A stretch of 64,000 nt of DNA from the NCBI RefSeq assembly GCF_009674535.1, contig NZ_WKJK01000005.1, positions 124,001-188,000 on the forward strand, in the 5' to 3' direction. Positions 1 to 9,303 of this stretch are shown piece by piece. A program made the position numbers and the translations under genes. Origin of the DNA: Duganella guangzhouensis. Its GTDB lineage: Bacteria > Pseudomonadota > Gammaproteobacteria > Burkholderiales > Burkholderiaceae_D. Positions within the stretch are counted from its first letter, which is position 1. Each line of letters begins with the position of its first letter. Under the pieces are notes generated by a model. It searched no databases, was not told the origin of the DNA, and saw nothing but the letters and a program-made list of their open reading frames with translations.

Positions 1-1
1 C

Positions 2-1288
2 AGCGATGGTCTGCTGAAGGATGTCGGCTTCGGTGTGCGCGCCGTCAAGCGCCGCGCCGCATCGATCAAATCGTATGAGGGTTCGGTATCGGCCGCCAGC
101 GGCGCCAGTGTGACCACGCTGCCAGGCATGACCTGCACGGCGACCATGCAGAACAACTGGGGTACCACCGCCTGGTACACCCCATGCGCCAGCTACCTGA
201 TCAGCGATACCGCCGCCGTCCGCGCCGCCGTTACCGGCACCGGCGCCGCCAAGGCACTGGACCCTGGATCGTACTTCGCTGACGAAGAGAAGAACTACGC
301 GCTGTACGGCAAAGCGCACATCGGCTGGGATATGGGCAGTGTGCCGATCGACGGCGTTCTGGGCATGCGCGTGACCAAGACCGACGCTGACCTGCTGGGC
401 AATTCGCTGAACGGCAGCGTGTATGTGCCGACTTCGAAAACGTCGAGCGACACCGCCTGGCTGCCGAGCGCCAACTTCAAGGCCACGCTGCGTGATGACG
501 TGATCGCCCGTCTGTCGGTCACCAAGACCATGACCCGTCCGAACTTCGCGGATCTGAACCCAGGCACCGCCTACGTGTACTCGAACGGCACCACCGTGCA
601 GGCGACTGCGTCGGGCGGCAATCCGGATCTGAAGCCGTTCACCGCGCGTAACTACGACGGCTCGCTGGAGTGGTACTTCTCGTCGACCGGCATGGCCAGC
701 CTGGCGCTGTTCCGCCACGAGTTCAAAGGCTATATCATGACCAAGGTCGTGAAAGAGACTTTCAACGGCGTCACCTTTGATACCACCCGTCCGTACAACA
801 CTGACGACGGCTATCTGCAAGGTGCGGAAATTGCGTACCGCAGCTTCTTCGACAAACTGCCTGGCTGGCTGGGTGGTTTCGGCATCGAGACCAACGCCAC
901 CTATACCGAAGGCCAGACCACTTCGTCGTCGGTGTCTGGCAGCGCATCGAACGGAAAATCGTTCGCCGGCATGTCGAAATGGTCGTACAACGTGGTGGGC
1001 TTGTATGAGAAGTATGGCATCTCGGGCCGCCTGGCTTACAACTGGCGTTCGAAGTTCGTCCAGGTCTACAATGACACCGGCGACGGCAAGGACCTGATCG
1101 CATCGCCGATGTCTTCGCTGGATGGTTCGCTGGGCTACAAGATCAACGAGAGCACCACGGTCACGCTGACCGGCACCAATCTGTTGAACTTCAAGTACAC
1201 CGACTACTGGAGCACCAAGGCACTGTATCCACGCGATACCCGTCGCTATGACCGTTCGGTTGGCCTGTTCGTGAACTGGAAGATCTAA
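2..1288 (+). CDS. TonB-dependent receptor, C-terminal part (5' end outside window)
   Basis: An open frame enters from the left edge and runs about 428 codons to a TAA. The sequence has the alternating aromatic/polar pattern of an outer-membrane beta-barrel, a DxxLLGN-type strand, the barrel motif TMTRPNFADLNPG and a final strand RRYDRSVGLFVNWKI. This matches the C-terminal barrel of Caulobacter-type TonB receptors used for oligosaccharide uptake; the plug domain and TonB box lie upstream. The natural last residue is usually Phe, but here it is Ile. It is followed by a GPH symporter and a GH43 enzyme, so arabinan oligosaccharides are the likely ligand (inference). The start is not in the window; an internal GTG at 35 is not the real start. 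Confidence 0.9.
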   Translation, partial: SDGLLKDVGFGVRAVKRRAASIKSYEGSVSAASGASVTTLPGMTCTATMQNNWGTTAWYTPCASYLISDTAAVRAAVTGTGAAKALDPGSYFADEEKNYALYGKAHIGWDMGSVPIDGVLGMRVTKTDADLLGNSLNGSVYVPTSKTSSDTAWLPSANFKATLRDDVIARLSVTKTMTRPNFADLNPGTAYVYSNGTTVQATASGGNPDLKPFTARNYDGSLEWYFSSTGMASLALFRHEFKGYIMTKVVKETFNGVTFDTTRPYNTDDGYLQGAEIAYRSFFDKLPGWLGGFGIETNATYTEGQTTSSSVSGSASNGKSFAGMSKWSYNVVGLYEKYGISGRLAYNWRSKFVQVYNDTGDGKDLIASPMSSLDGSLGYKINESTTVTLTGTNLLNFKYTDYWSTKALYPRDTRRYDRSVGLFVNWKI

Positions 1289-1305
1289 ATAAGTCGTAGC
1301 TATCT

Positions 1306-1337
1306 GGCCGCGTCCCCGCTTGAGCGAGGGCGCGGCC
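1306..1337 (+). other. Intercistronic hairpin after the TonB receptor gene
   Basis: The arms 1306-1315 and 1328-1337 pair over ten positions (one G-T), with further pairing inside (1317-1319 with 1324-1326). No T-tract follows, so it is not a classical terminator. It ends about 20 bases before the symporter start and could protect or process the mRNA. Confidence 0.55.
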
Positions 1338-1358
1338 TCGCACTTTGAGGTAATCAAG

Positions 1359-2711
1359 ATGTCGAATCAAAAAATGCCTGTAATCGAGAAGATTGGCTTT
1401 GGCGCCGGCGATATGGCGCTGAATGTGGTGATCTCGTCGATGATGTTGATGATCACCTTCTTCTATACCGACGTCTATGGCCTGGCCACCACCGACCTGG
1501 CCTTGCTGTTCGTGCTGGTGAAATTCATCGGTGCCTGCAGCGACCTGGTAATGGGCCAGATTACCGATGCCGTGATGACGCGCTGGGGCCGATATCGCCC
1601 ATGGCTGCTGTTCCTCGCCGTTCCCTATGGTTTGAGCGTCTTCTTCGTATTCTCCACCCCCGACTGGGGCTATAGCGCCAAACTGGTATGGGCTTATTCG
1701 ACCTATATCATCATGACGCTGATGACCTCCGGCGTGGGCGTCTCTTATATATCCCTGCCCAGCGTACTGTCGAATGACCCGCAGCAGGTGTTGTCCGCCA
1801 ACGGCTACCGCCTGTTCCTGGCCAAGGTCGGCGCCTTCATGGTGACCGTGGTGGTGCCGGTGCTGTCCGAACGCTGGGGCGGTGGCAACGCGGCGGTCGG
1901 CTATCAGGCCGCGATGGCGCTGATGGCGGCCATGGGCGTGGTGCTGTTCCTGTTCTGCTTCTTCACCACCAAAGAGCGCGTGGTGCACAAGGTGGCGCGT
2001 CAGCCGCTGGGTGAGCAGGTCAAGGTGCTGATGAAAAATGACCAGTGGCTGATTCTGTGCGCTGTGTGCGTGGTCGGCACCATCGGCTACGTGGTGCGCG
2101 GCTCGGTCGCCATCTATTACGCAAAATACTACCTGGGCGCCAATACCGAAACCGTGTCGGCCTTCCTGTCGACCGGCGTGGTGGCCGCCATTCTGTCCAT
2201 GGTCGCCTCGACCTGGATCACCAAGTTCTATTGCAAGGTCAAGCTGTTCCGCTGGACCCAGATCGCCGTTGGCGTCATCAGCGCCGTGATGTACTTCACC
2301 GTCAAGCCGGGCGACACCGCGCTGGCTTTCGTGCTGTACTTCCTGCTGTCGTTCGTGGTGGACCTGCATGCGCCGGTATTCTGGTCGGCCATCGCCGAGA
2401 CCATCGACTACGGCACGCTGAAGACTGGCAAGCGCGTGTCCGGCTTCGCCTTCGGCGGCATCTCCGTGTGCCAGAAGGCCGGCATGGGCATCGCCGGCGC
2501 GCTGGTTGGCGTGCTGCTGACTTATTTCCAATATCAACCTAATCATGAGCAGACCGCCTTCGCGATGCATGGCATCGTGCTGATGTTGACGCTGATTCCG
2601 GGTTTTTTCCACACCGTCATGGGCCTGCTGATGTTTAAGTACCGTTTGAATAATGCGTACTACATCGAGGTCAAGGCGAAAATGGGAGCCCAAACTTATG
2701 TGGCAGTCTAA
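1359..2711 (+). CDS. GPH-family (MFS) glycoside-pentoside-hexuronide:cation symporter
   Basis: This is a 450-residue polytopic inner-membrane protein with about twelve hydrophobic segments. The N-terminal stretch EKIGFGAGDMALN is the hallmark of the MelB/XylP/YicJ group, as is the loop motif DAVMTRWGRYRPW. Members import sugars or short oligosaccharides with Na+ or H+. I chose ATG 1359, with GAGG at 1347-1350 just upstream; the frame extends back to 1320 without a better site. Lying between the TonB receptor and a cytoplasmic-looking GH43 arabinofuranosidase, it probably brings arabino-oligosaccharides or arabinosides into the cytoplasm (inference). The last bases overlap the 5' side of the following frame. 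Confidence 0.88.
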   Translation: MSNQKMPVIEKIGFGAGDMALNVVISSMMLMITFFYTDVYGLATTDLALLFVLVKFIGACSDLVMGQITDAVMTRWGRYRPWLLFLAVPYGLSVFFVFSTPDWGYSAKLVWAYSTYIIMTLMTSGVGVSYISLPSVLSNDPQQVLSANGYRLFLAKVGAFMVTVVVPVLSERWGGGNAAVGYQAAMALMAAMGVVLFLFCFFTTKERVVHKVARQPLGEQVKVLMKNDQWLILCAVCVVGTIGYVVRGSVAIYYAKYYLGANTETVSAFLSTGVVAAILSMVASTWITKFYCKVKLFRWTQIAVGVISAVMYFTVKPGDTALAFVLYFLLSFVVDLHAPVFWSAIAETIDYGTLKTGKRVSGFAFGGISVCQKAGMGIAGALVGVLLTYFQYQPNHEQTAFAMHGIVLMLTLIPGFFHTVMGLLMFKYRLNNAYYIEVKAKMGAQTYVAV

Positions 2712-2730
2712 TTTTTTGGAAATCGAAGCA

Positions 2731-3681
2731 ATGGAAAACACTGTACTGAAACCGCTGATCGAGCAGCGCGCCGATCCACATATCTATCGTCACACCGACG
2801 GCTATTACTACTTCACCGCATCGGTGCCGCAGTACGACCGTATTGAGCTGCGTCGCGCCCAAACCATCGCCGGCCTGGTGGATGCCGAGAAGGTCGATGT
2901 CTGGCACAAGCCGGACACCGGCGCTTACAGCGAACTGATTTGGGCGCCGGAGCTGCACTTCAACGACGGCGCCTGGTACGTCTACTTCGCCGCCGCGCCG
3001 TCGCGCGAGATCAAGTACAAGCTGTTCCAGCACCGCATGTACGCGATCCGTAACACCAACGCCAATCCGCTGGAAGGCGAGTGGGAGTTCATGGGCCAGA
3101 TCGACACCGGCATCGACACCTTCTGCCTGGACGCCACCACCTTCACCCACAAGGGCCAGCTGTACTATGTATGGGCGCAGAAGGACAACGCCATCGAAGG
3201 CAATTCCAACATCTACATCGCGCCGATGAAAACCCCGTGGCAGCTGGGCGGCGCGCCGGTGATGCTGACCAAGCCGGAATTCGACTGGGAGATTCGCGGT
3301 TTCTGGGTCAACGAAGGTCCATCGATCCTGAAAAAGAACGGCAAGATCTTCCTCAGCTATTCGGCCAGCGCCACCGACGAAAACTACGCCATGGGCCTGC
3401 TGTGGGCGGACGAAAACGCCGACGTGCTGGACCCGGCCGCGTGGACCAAATCGAAGGAGCCGGTGCTGCAAACCGACTTCGAACACAAAATCTATGGCCC
3501 CGGCCATAACAGTTTCACCATCGCGGATGATGGCGAAACTGTCATGTTGGTTTATCATGCACGCACCTACACCGAGATTATCGGCGACCCGCTGTGGAAT
3601 CCGGACCGTCACACTTTCGTCAAACCGCTGAAGTGGGATGAGCAGGGTATGCCCGTATTCGGAAAGCCGTCGCTCGCGTAA
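2731..3681 (+). CDS. GH43 alpha-L-arabinofuranosidase, cytoplasmic type
   Basis: This 316-residue protein has no signal peptide. The GH43 five-bladed propeller triad is visible: Asp15 in RADPHIY (general base), Asp134 in FCLDATTF (pKa modulator) and Glu195 in FWVNEGPSIL (general acid). The overall sequence resembles exo-acting arabinofuranosidases of GH43 that remove single arabinoses from alpha-1,5-oligosaccharides; the subfamily is inferred. ATG 2731 is preferred because it begins immediately before the conserved domain; an ATG at 2698 is also in frame. Lack of a leader and position after the symporter suggest it trims imported oligosaccharides inside the cell. Confidence 0.87.
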   Translation: MENTVLKPLIEQRADPHIYRHTDGYYYFTASVPQYDRIELRRAQTIAGLVDAEKVDVWHKPDTGAYSELIWAPELHFNDGAWYVYFAAAPSREIKYKLFQHRMYAIRNTNANPLEGEWEFMGQIDTGIDTFCLDATTFTHKGQLYYVWAQKDNAIEGNSNIYIAPMKTPWQLGGAPVMLTKPEFDWEIRGFWVNEGPSILKKNGKIFLSYSASATDENYAMGLLWADENADVLDPAAWTKSKEPVLQTDFEHKIYGPGHNSFTIADDGETVMLVYHARTYTEIIGDPLWNPDRHTFVKPLKWDEQGMPVFGKPSLA

Positions 3682-3702
3682 CCAGCGAACGCACCATCTT
3701 CC

Positions 3703-3733
3703 GGCGGCCGAGCAGGGTAACCTCTCGGCCGTC
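3703..3733 (+). other. Intercistronic hairpin before galM
   Basis: CGGCCGAG at 3705-3712 pairs perfectly with CTCGGCCG at 3724-3731, and the stem extends by two pairs outward. The loop is 11 bases. There is no T-run, so termination is unlikely. Confidence 0.5.
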
Positions 3734-3752
3734 TTGTCATTAGAGAGTCAAC

Positions 3753-4811
3753 ATGCAAGCAACCATTACTGAATCCCCATTCGGCACGCTGCCGGACGGC
3801 CGCCAGGCCACCCTGTACACCCTGACCAACGCCAACGGCATGATCGCCAAGATCAGCAATCTGGGCGGCGTGATCGCCGAACTGCACGTGCCGGACCGCG
3901 ACGGCGTGCTGGCCGATGTCTGCCACGGATTCGATAACGTCACGTCCTACATGGGCAAGTCCGAATACTTCGGCGCGCTGATCGGCCGCTATGGCAACCG
4001 CATCGCCAACGGCCGCTTTACGCTGGACGGCGTGGACTATCAGCTGGACGTCAATAACGGCGGCAACCACCTGCACGGTGGCAGCGACGGTTTTCACCGC
4101 CGCCTGTGGGCAGCCGAAACCTTCAACACGCCTAAATCGGTGGGCCTGATCCTGAGCTATGTGAGCCCGGACGGCGAGCAGGGTTATCCCGGCACCGCCG
4201 AAGTCACCGCTATCTACGAACTGCGCAACGATAATGAGCTGCGCATCGCCTTCCACGCCATCGCCGACAAAGCGACGCCGATTAACCTGACCAACCACGC
4301 TTACTTCAACCTGGCCGGCAAGGGTGATATCCTGGGCCACCAGCTGACCATCCCGGCCGACCGTTACACGCCGGTTAATGCAGGCCTGATTCCGGAAGGC
4401 GGCCCGGCGCCGGTAGAGGGCACGCCGTTCGATTTCCGCGCGCCGCAGGCCATCGGACATCGCATTGATCAGAAAGATGAGCAATTGGGCTATGGCGCCG
4501 GTTATGACCACAATTACGTGTTGAATAAAAAAGAGCAGGGCGGCTTCGAATTGTCGGCGCGGGTGGTGGAGCCGGTGTCCGGCCGGGTGCTGGAAGTGTG
4601 GTCGCAGGAGCCGGGTATCCAGTTCTACAGCGGTAATTTCCTCAATGACGAGACACAGGGAAAAGGGCGTATCTACGGCTATCGCAGCGGCTTCTGCCTC
4701 GAACCGCAGCACTTCCCGGATTCGCCTAATCGCCCCGATTTCCCGTCGACGGTGCTGCGTCCGAACCAGGAATACTCGACCGTGATGGCTTATCGTTTCC
4801 ATACCGTGTAG
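3753..4811 (+). CDS. galM: Aldose 1-epimerase (galactose mutarotase family)
   Basis: This 352-residue protein interconverts alpha and beta anomers of aldoses. Family motifs are clear: GRYGNRIANG near residue 78, NHLHGG with His108, NLTNHAYFNL with His182 (acid) and FCLEPQHFPDSPN with Glu317 (base). There is no signal peptide, so it is cytoplasmic. It sits in the arabinose operon just before the dehydratase. Mutarotation would feed the pyranose form released by import to the dehydrogenase, which uses one anomer (inference). ATG 3753 follows GAGAG at 3743-3747. Confidence 0.92.
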   Translation: MQATITESPFGTLPDGRQATLYTLTNANGMIAKISNLGGVIAELHVPDRDGVLADVCHGFDNVTSYMGKSEYFGALIGRYGNRIANGRFTLDGVDYQLDVNNGGNHLHGGSDGFHRRLWAAETFNTPKSVGLILSYVSPDGEQGYPGTAEVTAIYELRNDNELRIAFHAIADKATPINLTNHAYFNLAGKGDILGHQLTIPADRYTPVNAGLIPEGGPAPVEGTPFDFRAPQAIGHRIDQKDEQLGYGAGYDHNYVLNKKEQGGFELSARVVEPVSGRVLEVWSQEPGIQFYSGNFLNDETQGKGRIYGYRSGFCLEPQHFPDSPNRPDFPSTVLRPNQEYSTVMAYRFHTV

Positions 4812-4812
4812 C

Positions 4813-4906
4813 TATATCGATTTTGGTATCGAAGTCGTTAAACAATTTATTGGAAAGTTATCTCGGCAAGTCTTAGTATGCCTTATCGATGCGGGGGCAT
4901 GATATT
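4813..4906 (+). promoter_or_regulatory. Possible promoter/operator region before the dehydratase gene
   Basis: The 131-base gap is AT-richer than its surroundings. TATCGA occurs as a direct repeat at 4815-4820 and 4827-4832. TTATC (4883-4887) faces GATAT (4901-4905) across 13 bases. These resemble, imperfectly, the GATAT/ATATC half-sites before the LysR gene and the ABC operon. No convincing sigma-70 pair was picked out. Confidence 0.35.
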
Positions 4907-4942
4907 CAGGTCCCCGCACAGGAAAATACTGAGGAGAAATGC

Positions 4943-6685
4943 ATGTCTGAGAATGACAAAAAGGTGAAGCTGCGCTCCGCCGAGTGGTTTGGTACCCAAG
5001 ACAAGAACGGTTTCATGTATCGCAGCTGGATGAAGAACCAAGGCATCCCTGATCACGAATTCGAAGGTAAGCCGATTATCGGCATCTGCAACACCTGGTC
5101 CGAGCTGACCCCTTGCAACGCGCATTTCCGCAAGCTGGCGGAACACGTCAAGCGCGGTATTCTGGAAGCCGGCGGCTTCCCGGTTGAATTCCCGGTATTC
5201 TCCAACGGCGAATCCAATCTGCGTCCTACCGCCATGCTGACCCGTAACCTGGCCTCGATGGACGTGGAAGAATCGATCCGCGGCAATCCGATGGACGGTG
5301 TGGTGCTGCTGGTCGGCTGCGACAAAACCACCCCGGCGCTGCTGATGGGCGCCGCTTCGGTCGATATCCCGACCATCGTGGTGACCGGCGGCCCTATGCT
5401 GAACGGTAAACTGAACGGCAAGAACATCGGCTCCGGCACTGCCGTGTGGCAGCTGCACGAGGAAGTCAAGGCCGGCAAAATGTCGATGCACGACTTTATC
5501 GGCGCGGAAGCGGGTCACTCGCGTTCGGCCGGTACCTGCAACACCATGGGTACCGCGTCGACCATGGCCTGTATGGCTGAATCGCTGGGCACTTCACTGC
5601 CGCACAACGCCGCGATTCCTGCGGTGGACGCGCGCCGCTATGTGCTGGCTCACATGTCCGGCATCCGCATCGTCGATATGGTGCGTGAAGATCTGAAGCT
5701 GTCGAAGATCCTGACCAAAGAGAATTTCGAAAACGCGATCCGCGTCAACGCCGCCATCGGCGGTTCGACCAACGCCGTGATCCACCTGAAAGCCATCGCT
5801 GGCCGTATCGGTGTCGATCTGGAGCTGGAAGACTGGACCCGCGTTGGCCGTGGCACTCCGACCATCGTCGACTTGCTGCCATCGGGCCGCTTCCTGATGG
5901 AAGAGTTCTACTACGCTGGCGGCCTGCCAGGCGTGATCCGCCGCATGGGCGACGGTAACATCCTGCCGCATCCGAACGCGCTGACCGTCAACGGCAAGAC
6001 CATCTGGGAAAACTGCAACGACGCGCCGATCTACGATGAAGAAGTGATCCGCACGCTGGATAACCCGATCCGCAAGGACGGCGGCATCTGCATCCTGCGC
6101 GGTAACCTGGCGCCACGCGGCGCAGTGCTGAAGCCATCGGCGGCGACGCCGGAACTGATGCAGCATCGCGGCAAGGCGGTGGTGTTTGAAGACTTCGAAC
6201 ACTACAAAGCCCGCATTATGGATCCGGATCTGGAAGTCGATAAAGACTCGGTGCTGGTGATGAAGAACTGCGGTCCTAAAGGCTATCCAGGCATGGCGGA
6301 AGTGGGCAATATGGGCCTGCCGCCTAAGCTGCTGGCGGCCGGCGTCAAGGACATGGTGCGTATTTCGGATGCGCGCATGTCGGGTACCGCTTACGGCACC
6401 GTGGTGCTGCACGTGGCGCCTGAAGCCATGGCCGGCGGCCCGCTGGGCATCGTCAAGGATGGCGACTGGATCACGCTGGATTGCGCTGGCGGCCGTCTGG
6501 ATCTGGAGATCTCGGACGAAGAAATGGCGGCACGCCAGGCGGTTCGTGTGGCCGGTAGTGCGCCAGGTCCGAAGACTGGTTACCAGCAGCTGTATATCGA
6601 GCATGTGCTGCAAGCCGACGAAGGCTGCGACTTCGATTTCCTGGTTGGTAATCGCGGCTCCGCCGTACCACGCCACTCGCACTAA
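4943..6685 (+). CDS. L-arabinonate dehydratase (IlvD/Edd family)
   Basis: This 580-residue protein belongs to the dihydroxyacid/sugar-acid dehydratase family, which uses a [2Fe-2S] cluster and Mg2+. The three cluster cysteines are Cys58 (TPCN), Cys126 (GCDKTTP) and Cys199 (GTCNTMGTAST). Their spacing of 68 and 73 residues matches characterised pentonate dehydratases. The Mg/active-site block DARMSGTAYGTVVLH is intact. The likely reaction is L-arabinonate to 2-keto-3-deoxy-L-arabinonate; D-xylonate or D-fuconate are alternative substrates for close relatives. ATG 4943 has a strong site, GAGGAG at 4931-4936. Genes for the next steps follow directly. Confidence 0.9.
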   Translation: MSENDKKVKLRSAEWFGTQDKNGFMYRSWMKNQGIPDHEFEGKPIIGICNTWSELTPCNAHFRKLAEHVKRGILEAGGFPVEFPVFSNGESNLRPTAMLTRNLASMDVEESIRGNPMDGVVLLVGCDKTTPALLMGAASVDIPTIVVTGGPMLNGKLNGKNIGSGTAVWQLHEEVKAGKMSMHDFIGAEAGHSRSAGTCNTMGTASTMACMAESLGTSLPHNAAIPAVDARRYVLAHMSGIRIVDMVREDLKLSKILTKENFENAIRVNAAIGGSTNAVIHLKAIAGRIGVDLELEDWTRVGRGTPTIVDLLPSGRFLMEEFYYAGGLPGVIRRMGDGNILPHPNALTVNGKTIWENCNDAPIYDEEVIRTLDNPIRKDGGICILRGNLAPRGAVLKPSAATPELMQHRGKAVVFEDFEHYKARIMDPDLEVDKDSVLVMKNCGPKGYPGMAEVGNMGLPPKLLAAGVKDMVRISDARMSGTAYGTVVLHVAPEAMAGGPLGIVKDGDWITLDCAGGRLDLEISDEEMAARQAVRVAGSAPGPKTGYQQLYIEHVLQADEGCDFDFLVGNRGSAVPRHSH

Positions 6686-6698
6686 TCATCATCTCGTT

Positions 6699-6718
6699 GC
6701 GCCCTCCACGGAGGGCGC
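6699..6718 (+). other. Intercistronic hairpin after the dehydratase gene
   Basis: GCGCCCTC (6699-6706) and GAGGGCGC (6711-6718) form a perfect eight-pair stem with a four-base loop. No T-tract follows. It lies 14 bases after the stop and 19 before the next start. Confidence 0.55.
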
Positions 6719-6736
6719 GATACCAAGGGGACCCCC

Positions 6737-7729
6737 ATGTTACTCGTACAATTCAAAAATGAACAAGGCGCGCGCCAGGTTGGCGTGCTGGAACAGAACA
6801 CCATCCGCATCATCGACGGCTACAGCACCACCTACGCGCTGGGCCAGGATGCGATCCGCAAATCGGTCGGCCTGAAAGCGCTGGCTGAAAAATCGGTCGG
6901 CGCACAAACCGCGTCGTTCGACGCCGTTGCAGCAGCAGGCCGCCTGCTGTCGCCACTGGACCACAGCGACGACGCCCACACCTTCGTCACCGGCACCGGC
7001 CTGACCCACCTGGGTTCCGCCGACACCCGCGACGCCATGCACAAGAAAATCGGCGGCGACGTCGAATCGCTGAGCGACTCCATGAAGATGTTCCGCATGG
7101 GCGTTGAAGGCGGCAAGCCAGCCGCTGGCCAGGCCGGCGTGCAGCCGGAATGGTTCTACAAGGGCGACGGCTCGATCGTAGCCGCCAGCGGCCAGGATCT
7201 GGCCATGCCGGACTTCGCGCTGGACGGTGGCGAAGAGCCTGAAGTGGCCGGTCTGTACATCATCGGCGACGACGGCCAGCCATATCGTCTGGGCTACGCC
7301 ATCGGCAACGAGTTCTCGGACCACGTGACCGAGCGTCAGAACTACCTGTACCTGGCCCACTCCAAGCTGCGCGTCTGCGGCCTGGGCCCGGCGCTGCTGG
7401 TGGGCGAAGCGCCGGCCAGCATCGAAGGCACCTCGCGTATTCTGGACAAGGAAGGCAAGGTACGTTGGGAGAAGCCATTCTTCAGCGGCGAGCAGAATAT
7501 GTCGCACACCATCGCCAACCTGGAGCACCACCACTTCAAGTACCCGCTGTTCAAGCGCCCAGGCGACGTGCACGTGCACTTCTTCGGCACTGCCACTCTG
7601 AGCGTGGCCGACAACATCTCGGTGCAGCCTGGCGAAACCTTTGAAATCGACGCGCCGCAATTCGGCCCGGCGCTGCGCAACAAGCTGGCCGTGTTCAAAA
7701 CCGAAGTCGCGAAAGTGAAAGCATTATGA
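6737..7729 (+). CDS. AraD1/GguC-type fumarylacetoacetate hydrolase-family protein
   Basis: This 330-residue protein resembles the AraD1/GguC group of the FAH superfamily, found beside pentose and galactose genes. The C-terminal FAH fold is suggested by GGEEPEVAGLYIIGDDG, GNEFSDH and a Pro/Gly-rich end. Enzymes of this fold bind a divalent metal and act on 2-keto-3-deoxy acids. With the semialdehyde dehydrogenase overlapping next, the simplest role is 2-keto-3-deoxy-L-arabinonate dehydratase giving 2-oxoglutarate semialdehyde. A C-C cleaving role, as in other FAH pentose routes, cannot be excluded. The site AAGGGGA precedes ATG 6737. The 3' end overlaps the next gene as ATGA. Confidence 0.8.
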   Translation: MLLVQFKNEQGARQVGVLEQNTIRIIDGYSTTYALGQDAIRKSVGLKALAEKSVGAQTASFDAVAAAGRLLSPLDHSDDAHTFVTGTGLTHLGSADTRDAMHKKIGGDVESLSDSMKMFRMGVEGGKPAAGQAGVQPEWFYKGDGSIVAASGQDLAMPDFALDGGEEPEVAGLYIIGDDGQPYRLGYAIGNEFSDHVTERQNYLYLAHSKLRVCGLGPALLVGEAPASIEGTSRILDKEGKVRWEKPFFSGEQNMSHTIANLEHHHFKYPLFKRPGDVHVHFFGTATLSVADNISVQPGETFEIDAPQFGPALRNKLAVFKTEVAKVKAL

Positions 7730-9294
7730 TCATTACCGGTGATGCACTGATCGGCGGCAAAGCCGTCACGGGCACCGGCGCGGGCGTCCGCGCCTGGAAT
7801 CCAGCGGCCGGCCAGGCCATCGATCCAGAGTTCCGCACTGTGGACTCGGCGCAGATCGACCAGGCTTGCCGCCTGGCCGACGAAGCGTTCGATACCTTCC
7901 GCGCGCTGAGCGACGACAAGCGCGCCGCCTTCCTCGACACCATCGCCGACCAGATCATGGAACTGGGCGATGTGCTGGTGGAGCGCGTGATGGCCGAAAC
8001 CGCACTGCCGCGCGCCCGCGTGGAAGGTGAGCGTGGCCGCACCGTCGGTCAGCTGAAACTGTTCGCCAATCTGCTGCGCGAAGGTTCGTGGAACGACGTC
8101 CGTCTCGACAAGGCGCTGCCTGAGCGTACGCCGCCGCGTCCCGATCTGCGCATGCGCATGATCGGCTTGGGTCCGGTGGCTGTTTTCGCCGCCAGTAACT
8201 TCCCGCTGGCGTTCTCGGTCGCCGGTGGCGACACCGCGTCGGCGCTGGCCGCCGGCTGCCCGGTGGTATTGAAGGGACACTTCGCACACCCAGGCACTTC
8301 GGAGCTGGTGGGGCGCGCCATCGTCAAGGCGGTTGAGATCTGCGGCCTGCCGGCCGGCGTGTTCTCGCTGCTGACCGGTGTGGGTAACGACATGGGCATT
8401 CAGCTGGTGTCGCATCCGGCTATCAAGGCAGTCGGCTTCACCGGCTCGCGTGGTGGTGGCCTGGCGCTGATGGCGGCGGCCGCCGCGCGTCCGGTGCCGA
8501 TTCCGGTGTATGCCGAAATGAGCTCGATCAATCCAGTGTTCCTGCTGCCGGAGGCACTGAAGAACCGCGCCGAAGACATCGCCGCCGGTTTCGCCGGTTC
8601 GCTGACGCTGGGCGTGGGCCAGATGTGCACCAATCCTGGCCTGGTGCTGGCGATTGCCGGTCCGGATCTGGACCGCTTCACCGCCGCCGCCTCGTCGGCG
8701 CTGGTTGGTGGCGCTGCCTGCTCGATGCTGACGCCGGGTATCGCCGGTAACTTCGCGCGTGGCGTGAATCAGTTAGCCGAACATGCGGATGTGAAGACGC
8801 TGGCGTTGGCGCCACAGGCGGAAGGCAAGGGTGCTCCGGCGCTGTTCGTGGCTTCGGCATCGTCGTTCCTGTCGCAGCACGCGCTGCAGGAAGAGATCTT
8901 TGGCCCGGCATCGCTGGTGGTGGCCTGCAAGGACGTGGCGGAACTGCGCCAGGTCGCGGAGAAGCTGGAAGGTCAGCTGACCGCCACGCTGTTGATGGAC
9001 GAAGGCGATCTGGAAGCCGCGCAAGCGCTGCTGCCGGTACTGGAACGCAAAGTCGGCCGCATCCTGGCCAATGGCTATCCAACCGGCGTGGAAGTGTGCA
9101 GCTCGATGGTGCACGGTGGTCCGTTCCCGTCGACTTCCGATGGCCGCACCACCTCGGTCGGCACCGGCGCGATCTCGCGTTTCCTGCGCCCGGTGTGCTA
9201 CCAGAATCTGTCGCAGGCCTTGCTGCCTGAGGTTCTGCGCGATAACGGCTCGGCCACCTGGCTGCGCCGCGAAGGCGAACTGACTCGCAATTAA
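7726..9294 (+). CDS. 2,5-dioxovalerate (2-oxoglutarate semialdehyde) dehydrogenase
   Basis: This is a 522-residue aldehyde dehydrogenase of the KGSADH group, cytoplasmic. The cofactor/substrate region ASNFPLAFSVAGGDTASA is characteristic of this group. The catalytic Glu264 lies in YAEMSSINPV and the nucleophile Cys301 in GQMCTNPG. It oxidises 2-oxoglutarate semialdehyde to 2-oxoglutarate with NAD(P)+, feeding the TCA cycle. The start ATG overlaps the previous stop by four bases, showing translational coupling with the AraD1 gene. Relatives also serve D-glucarate and D-xylose routes, so specificity comes from context. Confidence 0.9.
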   Translation: MIITGDALIGGKAVTGTGAGVRAWNPAAGQAIDPEFRTVDSAQIDQACRLADEAFDTFRALSDDKRAAFLDTIADQIMELGDVLVERVMAETALPRARVEGERGRTVGQLKLFANLLREGSWNDVRLDKALPERTPPRPDLRMRMIGLGPVAVFAASNFPLAFSVAGGDTASALAAGCPVVLKGHFAHPGTSELVGRAIVKAVEICGLPAGVFSLLTGVGNDMGIQLVSHPAIKAVGFTGSRGGGLALMAAAAARPVPIPVYAEMSSINPVFLLPEALKNRAEDIAAGFAGSLTLGVGQMCTNPGLVLAIAGPDLDRFTAAASSALVGGAACSMLTPGIAGNFARGVNQLAEHADVKTLALAPQAEGKGAPALFVASASSFLSQHALQEEIFGPASLVVACKDVAELRQVAEKLEGQLTATLLMDEGDLEAAQALLPVLERKVGRILANGYPTGVEVCSSMVHGGPFPSTSDGRTTSVGTGAISRFLRPVCYQNLSQALLPEVLRDNGSATWLRREGELTRN

Positions 9295-9303
9295 GCGTAG
9301 TAC

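Noticed and set aside
1191..2741. Long minus-strand frame opposite the GPH symporter
   Set aside because: His/Gln-rich shadow of a clear membrane-protein gene with a good start.
3703..3733. Hairpin as a terminator of the GH43 gene
   Set aside because: No T-tract, and the next gene is in the same pathway 20 bases on.
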